From positions 1 to 64,000 of the forward strand of contig NZ_JAKZMM010000017.1 in NCBI RefSeq assembly GCF_022809355.1: DNA of 64,000 nucleotides, given 5' to 3'. The DNA comes from Parabacteroides faecalis (GTDB taxonomy: Bacteria > Bacteroidota > Bacteroidia > Bacteroidales > Tannerellaceae). A program made the translations under genes and the position numbers. Below the pieces are notes generated by a model that was not told the origin of the DNA, did no database searches, and saw nothing but the letters and a program-made list of their open reading frames with translations. This document shows positions 1 to 10,598 of this stretch, piece after piece; within the stretch, counting starts at the first letter, position 1, and every line of letters begins with the position of its first letter.

Positions 1-5
1 TTTTT

Positions 6-101
6 GCAACACTAAGATAAGTGAAAATTCTGACATGGCAAAATCCTGGGCAACTTTTTGTTGCTCAGGAACTTATAAATAAAGTTAAATTATAGTGTTG
101 C
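6..101. repeat. Nested inverted repeats at the window edge
   Basis: GCAACACTA (6-14) is repeated exactly in inverse as TAGTGTTGC (93-101). Inside it, CCTGGGCAAC (45-54) and GTTGCTCAGG (60-69) form a 10-bp stem with one mismatch and a five-T loop. No reading frame is evident. It could be a structured RNA, the distal end of an insertion element whose body lies to the left, or the 3' region of a gene outside the window. The structure is seen directly; the role is unknown. Confidence 0.5.
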
Positions 102-139
102 GGAATTAAGGATGAAAATATGTTTTTCGTGTTAATCAA

Positions 140-176
140 CCTCTGTCTCTTATATAATTTTGTGTAGAGACAGAGG
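140..176. terminator. Hairpin, probable terminator
   Basis: CCTCTGTCTCT (140-150) and AGAGACAGAGG (166-176) form a perfect 11-bp stem with a 15-nt AT-rich loop. The tail on the plus strand is only weakly T-rich (cttatttgctt). It probably ends a transcript entering from the left. The rest of 177-530 is AT-rich non-coding DNA ahead of the glycosidase genes. It contains a small inverted repeat (CACACCC 323-329 with GGGTGTG 365-371) and TTCTCTT/AAGAGAA at 462-480, either of which could be regulatory. I see no gene there. Confidence 0.5.
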
Positions 177-530
177 CTTATTTGCTTATATAGTATTATT
201 GCCTTCATTGGATATAAAGTGAACTAACATGTATATATAACTTTTCAATATGGCAAAAATAAAATATATTCTCTTTCAAATATCATCTTTTCCCCACATC
301 CCAAATTCCAAACAAGGGTTCACACACCCCTCTATATAAATAATATTCAGTGAATTACTGTGAAGGGTGTGAAATCTCTTGACTTTTTTACTATGAAGAC
401 TATTAAAGCATGTTTGTTAAGCTAGAGAAGATATACTGAGAGAAATATTATCGTGATTCTTTTCTCTTGAAGAAAGAGAATCCAATAAAAAACATAACTT
501 TACCTTTCAATAACATAAAGATAATTATCC

Positions 531-2522
531 ATGAAAAAAGTAGTATTGTTTATTTGTTTAGTATTTAGTTATTCAGTGGGTATATATGCCCAGCAGCGAT
601 GGTATTTGAATCAGGATGGAGGAATCTCTTGGGAAGTAAAATCGGGAGATAACGCTCATAGTGATCATATTGAGATGAGTGGCTTAAAAGTCTCAACAGT
701 GGTTCGTTATGGTGTTGATGATGAGGGAAATTTTCTTTTGAACAGAGGTATGGTTTGGCCAATGCTGAGAACGATTCCGAATGATACCCATGCAAGTCTG
801 ATGCGAAAATTGGGTTGGAATCCGCTGGAGAATGTGTTGATTAATAATGCTCAGATAAAGGAACAGGTACGTCGGATCTCTTTGGATGGAACGATGGAAG
901 TGGAAAGTGATTTATCTACCCGACAAGGTGTAGTTGGCTTGACGCGTATCTTATTTCCTTCTATAGCCCAACCGATGTTTTGTGAGAAATATGTATTGGA
1001 GAATAAGGGTAATAAAGCTGTTACTGTCGAGATTAATCAGGTTAAGAATGTAATGACGACTGCTGCAGAGAAAGGCGTGAATGGTAGTTACCGGATTATT
1101 CAGGCATTGAACGGAGCAGCATATACTTCATTGCAACCTGGACAGTCTGTTTCTTTTTATGTTTATACGGTGGGATATGAACAGGGGGAGCCGGAAGTGA
1201 TTCCTGATATAGAGCGTGAATTAAGCAAACGTCAGGCTTTCATTCAGGAGTTGTGGGGAAAGTTGGTGTTGAATACTCCAGATCCGGTGATCAATACAAT
1301 GTTTGCCTTTGCTAAAATCAGAGGAGCAGAAAGTATCTATGATACCGCTTGCGGATTGTTGCATGGTCCGGGTGGAGAATCTTATTATGCAGCGATTTGG
1401 GCAAACGACCAGGCTGAATATATCAATCCTTTCTTCCCGTTTTTGGGATATGATAAAGGAAATCAATCGGCATTGAATGCTTATTTGCAGTTTGCCCGTT
1501 TTATGAATGATGCGTATAAACCTCTGCCTAGTTCGATTATTGCTGAAGGAGCGGATGTCTGGGGTGGAGCGGGTGATCGTGGTGACGCTGCTATGATTGC
1601 TTATGGTGCATCACGATATGCTTTGGAGAGAGGAAGTAAAGAGGAAGCCGAGCAGTTATGGCCACTTATTGAATGGTGTTTGGAATATTGTCATCGGAAG
1701 GTGAATGCTGACGGAGTAGTCGCATCTGATTCGGATGAATTGGAAGGACGTTTTCCGGCAGGTGATGCGAATTTGTGTACTTCGTCTTTGTATTATGATG
1801 CCTTGAATTCGGCAGTGTATTTGGGAAAAGAATTGAAGAAAGAGGGGAAGTTACTGAAACAGTATACCAGTCAGGCTAAGTCTCTGAAGGCAAATATCGA
1901 AAAGTATTTTGGGGCAGAAGTTGAAGGTTTCCAAACGTATCAATATTATAAAGGAAATGATGTGTTACGTTCGTGGATTTGTATCCCTTTGACGGTGAAT
2001 ATTTTTGATCGGAAAGAGGAAACTGTACGGGCGTTGTTTTCTCCTCGTTTATGGACTGAGAACGGACTTCTGACACAAGCTGGTAGTGAAACGTTTTGGG
2101 ACCGCTCTACTTTATATGCGCTTCGAGGTGTGTATGCGTGTGGAGAAACAGAAAAGGCTACGGAATATCTGAAGTTTTATTCCGGTCAGCGATTGTTGGG
2201 CGAACATATCCCTTATGCCATTGAAGCATGGCCGGAAGGTAATCAGCGGCATTTATCGGCTGAAAGTGGATTGTATTGCCGGATCATTACAGAAGGTATG
2301 TTTGGTATTCGTCCAACGGGATTTAAATCGTTTGTCTTGACTCCTCGTTTACCGGCAGAATGGAATCAGATGAGTTTGCATAAAATTCAGGCATTTGGTT
2401 CTTCATTTGATGTAGAAATCCAAAGAGCAGGAGAGAAGTTACAAATTACCGTACTGAATCAAGGTAAAGTGTGTATGAAGAAGACTATCAAGGAAGGAGA
2501 TAGTTTGATGGTTAAATTATAA
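531..2522 (+). CDS. Exported six-hairpin glycosidase-like protein
   Basis: A 663-residue protein with a clear signal peptide (cleavage near YAQ-QRW, about residue 21), so periplasmic or secreted. The N-terminal ~200 residues look like the beta-sandwich that precedes (alpha/alpha)6-barrel glycosidases. The middle and C-terminal parts have repeated helical pairs with conserved acidic and aromatic residues, for example WANDQAEY near residue 290 and GSETFWDRSTLYALRG near 520. It ends in a short beta domain, as in GH78- or debranching-type six-hairpin enzymes. I cannot assign a GH family or substrate. It is followed after 15 bp by a GH110-like gene and then a GH106-like gene, which points to degradation of a host or plant glycan containing galactose and rhamnose-like sugars (inference). 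Confidence 0.7.
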   Translation: MKKVVLFICLVFSYSVGIYAQQRWYLNQDGGISWEVKSGDNAHSDHIEMSGLKVSTVVRYGVDDEGNFLLNRGMVWPMLRTIPNDTHASLMRKLGWNPLENVLINNAQIKEQVRRISLDGTMEVESDLSTRQGVVGLTRILFPSIAQPMFCEKYVLENKGNKAVTVEINQVKNVMTTAAEKGVNGSYRIIQALNGAAYTSLQPGQSVSFYVYTVGYEQGEPEVIPDIERELSKRQAFIQELWGKLVLNTPDPVINTMFAFAKIRGAESIYDTACGLLHGPGGESYYAAIWANDQAEYINPFFPFLGYDKGNQSALNAYLQFARFMNDAYKPLPSSIIAEGADVWGGAGDRGDAAMIAYGASRYALERGSKEEAEQLWPLIEWCLEYCHRKVNADGVVASDSDELEGRFPAGDANLCTSSLYYDALNSAVYLGKELKKEGKLLKQYTSQAKSLKANIEKYFGAEVEGFQTYQYYKGNDVLRSWICIPLTVNIFDRKEETVRALFSPRLWTENGLLTQAGSETFWDRSTLYALRGVYACGETEKATEYLKFYSGQRLLGEHIPYAIEAWPEGNQRHLSAESGLYCRIITEGMFGIRPTGFKSFVLTPRLPAEWNQMSLHKIQAFGSSFDVEIQRAGEKLQITVLNQGKVCMKKTIKEGDSLMVKL

Positions 2523-2537
2523 ATTGAATCTATAAAG

Positions 2538-4220
2538 ATGAATAAAAGAAGATATATACTGTTTTCTGTTTTGAGTATCTTGGCTTGTCATTTGGTAATG
2601 GCTTCTGGCCAAGATAAGATGATTAATGTAACAGATATGGGTGCCCGTCCGGATGACGGTAAAGACGATACCCGGGCATTAAGAAGAGCCGTTGCTTATG
2701 CCTGTGAACATCCGGGAACGACTTTATATTTTCCGAAAGGTATTTATGAATTAAAAGATAAAGAGGCCATAACCTTGGAAACGAAGGTGCTGAATGGCGA
2801 GATGGGAGAAAATCCAGAAAAAGTCATTTATACGCCTTATTATCCATATGTGAAGGGATTGGATTTCACCGGAGCTAAACAGGTAACAGTTTTGGCTGAT
2901 CAGGCAACTTTATTGTGTGAGGGTTGGATGGAACCAATCTCTTTGGATCAGTGTGAAGATGTTACCGTAAAAGGTATCACGATTGATTATAAACGAAAAC
3001 CGTTTGTGTCTGGTGATATAGTAGAGATCACATCTGATTATTTTGATGTCCAATTTGGAGAGGATAAGATTGTCACGGAAAAAATGCCTCTGACGCGGAT
3101 GACGTTTTGGGATAAAGAAAAGAACCGGTTGTATCCGGAGCCGATTTATTTCCCGAAAAGAGAATTGTTGGGAGGCAATAAAGTCCGTTTTTATCATTCT
3201 CTTCCACAAACATTGAAAGGAAGTAATGCCACAGCCTTAAATTCATTCCATTTTCGTCCGGCCATATTGGTTTATAGATCTGTATCAACTTGCCTGGAGG
3301 ATGTTACGATTCATGCTCAGCCAGGTATGGGGATTGTCGGTTTCGACAGCAAGGACATTTTTATAAAACGCCTGTCAATCCGTCCGTCTTCTAGTTATTA
3401 CCAGTCCACCAATACCGATGCAACACATTTTGCCTGTTGTGAAGGTGTATTGCATTTCCAAGGGTGTTATTTCCAAGGTCAGGGAGATGATGCGACAAAT
3501 GTTCATGGTTATTATCAGACAATAATTAGAGCGGAAGGAAATAGTGCGGATCTGGAAGTAAAAGCAGGAACTTATACGCACGCACAAGTGGCGGATGTCC
3601 CAAGAGTTGGGGACGAAATGGAACTGGTTGAAATACGGACATTAAAACCTGTACAAACATATAAAGTAAAGGATGTCCGGCATTCGATTCCGGAAACTCA
3701 AGTTCATGTTACTTTATCAGATCCATTGCCGGAAAATATCTCAGACTATTATCTGATGAATGTGACGAAACTTCCTCAACTGATATTTGAAAATTCGGTG
3801 ATAAACAGCCATCTGGCCCGTGGTATCTTGGTGAAGACCCGAAACGTAACTATTCGGAGCAATGTTTTTCGGAATTGTACGGGCACGGCAATTCATATAG
3901 GAGCAGAAGCTTATTGGCACGAAGGAACTCATGCTAAGCATGTATTGGTAACCGACAATGTGATGATGGGGTGTGGCAAAGGTGCCGGAAGTCAGGCCGG
4001 TGCTGCCGGGATTGCTGTTATCATCGAAGCAGAAGATACAGGAAAGGAATATCTGCATGAAGATATAAAGATAACCGACAATTTGATTGCTGGAGAAGGA
4101 AATGATTGTGGTATCTATGTGGGTAATGCAAAAGATGTATTATTGCAGGGGAATAAAATCACCGGGTGTAAGCAGGCATATAAATATCATAGTGCAGACC
4201 AGGTACTATTGGAAGAATAA
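2538..4220 (+). CDS. GH110-like exported alpha-1,3-galactosidase
   Basis: A 560-residue protein with a signal peptide (about residues 1-24) followed by a right-handed beta-helix that starts with the pectate-lyase-like opening VTDMGARPDDGKDDT. The stretch STNTDATHF (Asp about 294) and QGDDATNVH (Asp about 317 and 318) matches the pattern of GH110 enzymes, where three aspartates with this 23/24 spacing form the active site. GH110 enzymes remove terminal alpha-1,3-linked galactose, as in blood-group B or linear alpha-Gal epitopes. The assignment comes from recognised motifs, not a search. The gene lies 15 bp after the six-hairpin glycosidase and is probably co-transcribed. Its 3' end runs straight into a repeat array, whose first unit begins at the base after the stop codon. 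Confidence 0.75.
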   Translation: MNKRRYILFSVLSILACHLVMASGQDKMINVTDMGARPDDGKDDTRALRRAVAYACEHPGTTLYFPKGIYELKDKEAITLETKVLNGEMGENPEKVIYTPYYPYVKGLDFTGAKQVTVLADQATLLCEGWMEPISLDQCEDVTVKGITIDYKRKPFVSGDIVEITSDYFDVQFGEDKIVTEKMPLTRMTFWDKEKNRLYPEPIYFPKRELLGGNKVRFYHSLPQTLKGSNATALNSFHFRPAILVYRSVSTCLEDVTIHAQPGMGIVGFDSKDIFIKRLSIRPSSSYYQSTNTDATHFACCEGVLHFQGCYFQGQGDDATNVHGYYQTIIRAEGNSADLEVKAGTYTHAQVADVPRVGDEMELVEIRTLKPVQTYKVKDVRHSIPETQVHVTLSDPLPENISDYYLMNVTKLPQLIFENSVINSHLARGILVKTRNVTIRSNVFRNCTGTAIHIGAEAYWHEGTHAKHVLVTDNVMMGCGKGAGSQAGAAGIAVIIEAEDTGKEYLHEDIKITDNLIAGEGNDCGIYVGNAKDVLLQGNKITGCKQAYKYHSADQVLLEE

Positions 4221-4340
4221 GTAACGAGAATTGAAAAAGAAAGTAACGGGAATCATTTTTAAATCCCGTTACTTTTGTTTTCAAATACGCCAGCTTTTCA
4301 TCAAAAGCCGGCGTATTTGAAGAAAAAGCCGGCGTATTTT
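4221..4340. repeat. Composite short tandem repeat array (22-bp and 21-bp units)
   Basis: Two unit families lie side by side. Family 1: GTAACGAGAATT starts at 4221 and GTAACGGGAATC at 4243 (period 22), followed by an inverted copy CCCGTTAC at 4265-4272. The 4243/4272 pair forms a hairpin with a TTTT tail that could terminate transcription. Family 2: AAAAGCCGGCGTATTT starts at 4303 and again at 4324 (period 21), preceded by an inverted copy CAAATACGCCAGCTTTT at 4282-4298. The array fills most of the gap between the GH110-like and GH106-like genes. Both unit families recur near 51443-51570 in the same order. Confidence 0.85.
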
Positions 4341-4409
4341 GGAAAGGAAATGATGTTGAATATAGAGTGTTGATTTTATGTATGTCAAACTGATAATAAT
4401 AAAAGTCAA

Positions 4410-7400
4410 ATGAAAAAATTACTCTTTTTGTGGGGGATGATGGTGCTTTCTGCCTCAATGGTAGCGCAATCTATTCTTCCAGCAGGACATCCAAGTCGGG
4501 ATAAGGATTTGGATGTGCTTCCAGGATTTCAGAATCCTCCGTCTGGTTATGGGGAAGTTCCTTTTTATTGGTGGTTGGGTGATACGCTGACACGTGAACA
4601 TCTGACTGGGCATTTAGATTTGCTGAAAAATAAAGGAATCAGTAGTTTGCAAGTCAATTATGCACATAGTGACAAAGGAGGTAAGTTATGGGGACTAACG
4701 TTTAAATCTAAACCGGAAATCTTTACGGAGGAATGGTGGGATTTGTTCGGTTGGTTCATGCGTGAAGCCAAGAAGCGTGGAATGACCGTTAGCTTGAGTG
4801 ATTATACTTTGGGCGTTGGTCAGGAACAGTATGTGGATGAAATCTTAGCTGATTATCCTGAAATTTCCGGAAGCGAGTTGCGTTTCATGAAGAAAAGAGT
4901 GAGTGGATCATTACATTGGGAGTTACCGGAGAAACCTCTTTCCGTACAAGCTTATCGTTTTGAGAAAGATAGTTCTTTGATCGCTTCGTCTGTGATCAAT
5001 TTGGAATCTTCTTGTTCTGGTAAATCGTTGAATTGGAAATCGCCGGCAGGAGAATGGTTGGTAACAGTTGTATATGCTTCTCCCAAAAGTCTTTCTTACA
5101 ATCCGATGCATCCTTTGTCTGGGAAAAAATATGTGGAATATTTTTTCCAGCGTTTTGAAGATCGTTTTCCGGAAGATTCAAAAGGTGGATTGAATTTCTT
5201 TTTCTCTGATGAATTGAACTTCCAGTTAGGAAATTTAATTTGGGATGATTATTTCCAGTCGGAGTTTAAGAAACGGAAAGGTTACGACATTGTGCCGTAT
5301 TTGTCGGCCTTATTTGTGGATATGGGAGAGAAAACATCTAAATATCGTTTGGATTACAACGATGTGATGGTTTCATTGAGTGAAGAACATTTCTTTGAAC
5401 CGGTATATCGCTGGCATGAAGACAGGGGATTGATTTACGGTTGTGACCATGGCGGACGAGGACTTGATGTGGCTGAGTTTGGAGATTATTTCCGTACCCA
5501 ACGCTGGAATCAAGGTCCGGGTTGCGATCAGCCGAAGTTATCAAAGCATATTATCAAGAACAAAGTGGCATCTTCAATAGCCCATATGTACAATCGCCCT
5601 CGAGTTTGGCTTGAAGGTTTCCACAGTAGTGGTTGGGATACTTCTTCCGGTAAGTTGCTGGATGCTATTTTTGCCAATTTTGTACAAGGACAGAATTTGC
5701 TGAGTTTACATGGTTTATATTATTCTACACCGGGCGGATGGTGGGAATGGGCACCACCTTGTAACCATTTTCGTATGCCTTATTGGGCCGAAATGGATAA
5801 ACTGTTGGCTTGTTCTGAACGATTGAGTTATCTTTTATCCCAAGGTTATCACTGTGCTGATGTTGCTATGTTGTATCCTGTTGAGCCGGTTGTGGCCGGA
5901 AATGGACGGGCATCGGTTGACTGTGCATTTAAATTAGGAGAAGAGCTCTATCATCAGGGAATTGATTTTGATTTTATGGATTATGAATCATTGGCTCGGG
6001 CCGAGATTAAAGGTTCTGAATTGCAAGTGGCAGGTGAATCTTTTCGAGTATTGATTGTACCAGAAATGGAAACGATACGTTCGACTTCCATTGAGAAAGC
6101 TGTTGCTTTTCAGAAAGCCGGTGGAACTGTTATTTGGGTAAATCGTTTACCTAATGCAACAGAACAGGGTGAAGCCGATGAAACTATGCTGCGTTTGGTG
6201 GCAGAACAGATAGTGACTCCAGCTTCATTGGTGTTAAGCGAGGTGAATCAGGCTACGAAACGTGACTTTGCTATTGTTGAGGGGAAGATTGATGAACCCA
6301 ATGTCATGCATCGGAAAGTAGGTCATCGGGATTTGTATGCAGTTTATCATGTAGATAAAGGAGCCAAATGTTATTTCAGGAGTTTAGGTGGAGCAGAATT
6401 ATGGAATCCTTGGACGGGAGAAGTTCAACCGTTATCTGTTTGTCAAACTGACGAAGAAGGTTCGTATATCCGTATGCCATTAGAGAAGACTGAAATGCAA
6501 CTGATCGTGTTTGATCCGAATAAACCGGCAAAAATAGAAGATGTTCATCCGGTTGTTCCAACAACTACGTATCCTATTTCCGGGAAATGGGAAACAGAAC
6601 TGATCCCCGTGTTGGATAATCGTTGGGGAGATTATCATTGGCCGGCCACACCTGCGTTGATAGGAGCCGAGATTCGTAAGATGGATTATGCCACGCAAGT
6701 CTCCGACAATTGGAATACTGCTTTATGGGAAACAAGAGGTTGGACCGAACAAAGCGTAGGATTCGGGGATTATATGATTTGCTTGGAAGCTCTTTCCCAA
6801 CCAATTGATGAGACAGATTTGCTGCAAAATACTTCTCGTTTCCCTTGGAAACCTTATGCCTTTTCTTGGCGTTGGGGTGTAGAAAACGATTATGGGCATC
6901 AAGGATATCATGGGTTGAAAACCGAAATGTATGCTGATTTCATTCGTTTGGGAAGTATAAAGGATGAGTTTACTCAGCTAAAACGGGTGGATGATCCGAG
7001 AGGAAAGCATTATTATCTTTTGACAGATGTGGTAGCTCCGCAAGCAGGTATGTATGAAGTTGTATGTGATACGATTCTTCCGATGGATGTTTGGATTAAC
7101 GGTAAGAAGATACCTATCAGGAAAAATGGGGAACGTATATCTTTACAATCGGGTAAAAACCGGATGATCCTTCATTATCAAGGAGCTTGCACCACTTATT
7201 TCTTGTTGCGTGATCCTGATAAGAAAGGGCAGATGGTGGAAGAGACCTTGGCCGAACGTCCTCTTTCGATGCCATGGAACGGCGATTTATCTCTTCTTCC
7301 TTTTATCTCTCCTTCCCATTCTTCGAAACAGTACTATCGTTTTGTTTCGGCACCGGGATTACAATCACTGTCGTTTTCGGCTTATACTTCCCAACTGAAA

Positions 7401-7934
7401 GTCTGGATTAATGGTGAACCGGCCCAGGTAAAAGAAGGAACAACCCGAAAGGATGGATTGACTTCATTCGAAGTGAAAGGGGAAGCAAGAAAATCTCCGG
7501 CATTGATAACTATGGAAGTTGAAAGTTCTTATCCAGGAGGCGCCGTTTTCCCTTATCCGATCCAGCAACATTGTGGCAAGGGCGAGATTGAGTTAGGTGA
7601 TTGGAGCCGTTTATCCGGTCTTAACTGTTATTCAGGAGGTATGTGGTATCGAAAGGAAATCGAGTTGACGAAAGAAGAATGTGAGCGCGCATTAACACTT
7701 GATTTAGGAGATGTTGTTTCTACGGCAGAGTTGTTTGTCAATGGAAAATCTGTGGGTTTGCGTATGGCCGCTCCTTGGAAATTTGATTTATCTGGAGTAT
7801 TGAAGCCTGGAAAGAATTTGTTTGAAATTCGAGTTTATAATACGGTTGCTACGCATTATTTGTCGATACCTACCATGTATCGAGGAGAAGTCACATCCGG
7901 TATTTTAGGTACTCCGCAATTGTTGATGAAATAA
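4410..7934 (+). CDS. GH106-like alpha-L-rhamnosidase family glycosidase
   Basis: A large exported enzyme (1174 residues) with a signal peptide ending near VAQS (residue ~20). The N-terminal region GEVPFYWWLGDTLTREHL with a following EEWWDLFGWFMREAKKRGM block resembles the opening of GH106 and related (beta/alpha)8 enzymes. The C-terminal ~200 residues form a GH2-type beta-sandwich (TAELFVNGKSVGLRMAAPW, GKNLFEIRVYNT) typical of these proteins. GH106 members release alpha-L-rhamnose, but the wider clan includes many uncharacterised groups, so substrate specificity is open. The gene is separated from the upstream glycosidases by 189 bp containing a repeat array and hairpin, so it may have its own promoter. 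A bidirectional terminator follows. Confidence 0.7.
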   Translation: MKKLLFLWGMMVLSASMVAQSILPAGHPSRDKDLDVLPGFQNPPSGYGEVPFYWWLGDTLTREHLTGHLDLLKNKGISSLQVNYAHSDKGGKLWGLTFKSKPEIFTEEWWDLFGWFMREAKKRGMTVSLSDYTLGVGQEQYVDEILADYPEISGSELRFMKKRVSGSLHWELPEKPLSVQAYRFEKDSSLIASSVINLESSCSGKSLNWKSPAGEWLVTVVYASPKSLSYNPMHPLSGKKYVEYFFQRFEDRFPEDSKGGLNFFFSDELNFQLGNLIWDDYFQSEFKKRKGYDIVPYLSALFVDMGEKTSKYRLDYNDVMVSLSEEHFFEPVYRWHEDRGLIYGCDHGGRGLDVAEFGDYFRTQRWNQGPGCDQPKLSKHIIKNKVASSIAHMYNRPRVWLEGFHSSGWDTSSGKLLDAIFANFVQGQNLLSLHGLYYSTPGGWWEWAPPCNHFRMPYWAEMDKLLACSERLSYLLSQGYHCADVAMLYPVEPVVAGNGRASVDCAFKLGEELYHQGIDFDFMDYESLARAEIKGSELQVAGESFRVLIVPEMETIRSTSIEKAVAFQKAGGTVIWVNRLPNATEQGEADETMLRLVAEQIVTPASLVLSEVNQATKRDFAIVEGKIDEPNVMHRKVGHRDLYAVYHVDKGAKCYFRSLGGAELWNPWTGEVQPLSVCQTDEEGSYIRMPLEKTEMQLIVFDPNKPAKIEDVHPVVPTTTYPISGKWETELIPVLDNRWGDYHWPATPALIGAEIRKMDYATQVSDNWNTALWETRGWTEQSVGFGDYMICLEALSQPIDETDLLQNTSRFPWKPYAFSWRWGVENDYGHQGYHGLKTEMYADFIRLGSIKDEFTQLKRVDDPRGKHYYLLTDVVAPQAGMYEVVCDTILPMDVWINGKKIPIRKNGERISLQSGKNRMILHYQGACTTYFLLRDPDKKGQMVEETLAERPLSMPWNGDLSLLPFISPSHSSKQYYRFVSAPGLQSLSFSAYTSQLKVWINGEPAQVKEGTTRKDGLTSFEVKGEARKSPALITMEVESSYPGGAVFPYPIQQHCGKGEIELGDWSRLSGLNCYSGGMWYRKEIELTKEECERALTLDLGDVVSTAELFVNGKSVGLRMAAPWKFDLSGVLKPGKNLFEIRVYNTVATHYLSIPTMYRGEVTSGILGTPQLLMK

Positions 7935-7963
7935 CAAATCGTATCATTACTGATAAACCATGA

Positions 7964-7999
7964 AAAAGCCCGGAGATTATTACACCTTCGGGCTTTTTT
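7964..7999. terminator. Bidirectional intrinsic terminator
   Basis: AAAAAGCCCG (7964-7973) pairs with CGGGCTTTTT (7989-7998) and the tail is T-rich on both strands. It separates the convergent GH106-like gene and enolase. Confidence 0.85.
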
Positions 8000-8031
8000 A
8001 TAACTAAATCTCAAATGATGATTTACCTGTT

Positions 8032-9393
<1,362 letters not shown>

Positions 9394-9480
9394 TTAAGCC
9401 TCCCTTTATTTAGGTATTTTTATAGGGGGAGACAATATGGATATTAGAGAGGAAAGAAATAATCGGAGAGAGTAAATACA

Positions 9481-9517
9481 AAAAAGGCTATTTCCCTTTG
9501 TGAGGAAAATAGCCTTC
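9481..9517 (-). terminator. Terminator after the OmpH-family gene
   Basis: On the minus strand AAGGCTATTTTCC pairs with GGGAAATAGCCTT and is followed by TTTTTTG. It lies about 100 bp downstream of the OmpH gene. Confidence 0.8.
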
Positions 9518-9549
9518 ATATAAATTTATTTGTTTTGACTTGGTCAAAC

Positions 9550-9615
9550 GATATTCGTTGGAATTAATTTTAATTCTAGTGAGTATTAAAATCGATTCTC
9601 GTTACTTCTAAATTA
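9550..9615. repeat. Degenerate 22-bp tandem array, GATTCTCGTTAC family
   Basis: Three units start at 9550 (GATATTCGTTGG), 9572 (AATTCTAGTGAG) and 9594 (GATTCTCGTTAC), each 22 bp apart. The last is an exact copy of the core found in the arrays near 4221, 30664 and 51443. The first two are diverged, so the array call leans on the conserved spacing. The array touches the stop codon of the OmpH-family gene. Elsewhere in 9313-9612 I see only the enolase promoter and the terminator. Confidence 0.6.
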
Positions 9616-10218
9616 TTTCTTAGTTGCGTAGTTTTTGTTCAAATATTCCAATAATTCAGCAGTGATATCATAAGCGTCGTTTGCTAAAAGAATATTGTCG
9701 CCTGCTGTATTGCTGAATACCACTTGGAAACCACGGCTCTGATTGAATACTTTTAATTGAGAAACGATAGAATCACGTAATTGTTCGTTTAATTTTTGCT
9801 GTTCTTCCATCAACTCTTGTGAAAGGCGGTTGTCAAGATCCTGAAGTTCCTGACGTTTGTTCAGTAAGCGCTGTTGTTCTTGTTCTGCTCTTTCCTGAGT
9901 TAAAAACGCATTATTGGCTATTTTCCGTTGGAATTCTTGCATTTCACTTTGCAGGGAGGCTGCCTTCTGGTTCACATTAGCCCTTGAATTTTCAGCCTTT
10001 TTCAAAATGATTTCATTCAAATCTTTTGCATAATTATAATTCTCCAGCAGAGAATCAACGTTGACATACGCTACAGGAAGGGTAGAAATCGTATCCCCTG
10101 TTTCAGTGGCAACTGCTTTAGTTTCACTAACTTCTTTCTTTCCTGAAAATTGCATGACAAACAGAATCACAACGGCAACAGCTAGTACACCATTGATAAT
10201 GTAGTTAACGTTCTTCAT
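9613..10218 (-). CDS. OmpH/Skp-family periplasmic chaperone
   Basis: A 201-residue protein with one N-terminal membrane segment (about residues 7-24, INGVLAVAVVILFVMQF) and then a long charged helical region (residues ~60-165), rich in Q, E, K and R, that should form the two tentacle-like coiled coils of Skp/OmpH proteins. A beta-rich C-terminal part (FQVVFSNTAGDNILLAND) completes the family pattern. Such proteins bind unfolded outer-membrane proteins in the periplasm. The hydrophobic segment has no obvious cleavage site, so it may stay membrane-anchored. It lies 21 bp after a small membrane protein gene and is likely co-transcribed with it. Confidence 0.85.
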   Translation of the reverse strand: MKNVNYIINGVLAVAVVILFVMQFSGKKEVSETKAVATETGDTISTLPVAYVNVDSLLENYNYAKDLNEIILKKAENSRANVNQKAASLQSEMQEFQRKIANNAFLTQERAEQEQQRLLNKRQELQDLDNRLSQELMEEQQKLNEQLRDSIVSQLKVFNQSRGFQVVFSNTAGDNILLANDAYDITAELLEYLNKNYATKK

Positions 10219-10239
10219 AAAATGTAAAATATTATCTTT

Positions 10240-10464
10240 TTATTTTTTATCAGTTTGTTTTTCCAATCTATCATATAGATTCTTATGCTGAACTTGCAAA
10301 CGATGCTCTGTCTTAGCACAATATATGCCTTTCTTGGCCAAAGCTTTATTCCCTTCAATATGAGTGTTCGGGAAGCGTCCGCCTTTTTTCAGGAGCACTT
10401 TCACACAAAGTAATACTACACAGATTACAATAATTATGAATGTAAGCAATAACGTTTTTAGCAT
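10240..10464 (-). CDS. Small single-pass membrane protein, unknown function
   Basis: A 74-residue protein with one strongly hydrophobic N-terminal helix (residues ~3-25) followed by a basic soluble tail containing two cysteines outside and inside the membrane region (Cys15 and Cys20 within the helix, Cys49 in the tail). I do not recognise a named domain. It is supported as a gene by its position 21 bp before the OmpH-family gene on the same strand, by a promoter-like element just upstream, and by a length and composition unlike random frames. A role near the envelope is inference. Confidence 0.65.
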   Translation of the reverse strand: MLKTLLLTFIIIVICVVLLCVKVLLKKGGRFPNTHIEGNKALAKKGIYCAKTEHRLQVQHKNLYDRLEKQTDKK

Positions 10465-10494
10465 TTTCTATATATTTGTGGACGCAAATATAAG

Positions 10495-10502
10495 GCTTTC
10501 AC
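10495..10502 (-). promoter_or_regulatory. Promoter -7 element for the small membrane protein and OmpH genes
   Basis: The minus strand reads TATATTTG, matching TAnnTTTG, 30 bp before the start codon at 10464. Confidence 0.5.
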
Positions 10503-10598
10503 CGATTATAAAGTAGATTTTTCCAATTTAATTCTACTTTTTTTCGATAATAAGTTCAATTTGTGTGTATAATTAACGTTATTAATACCTGAAAAGAA

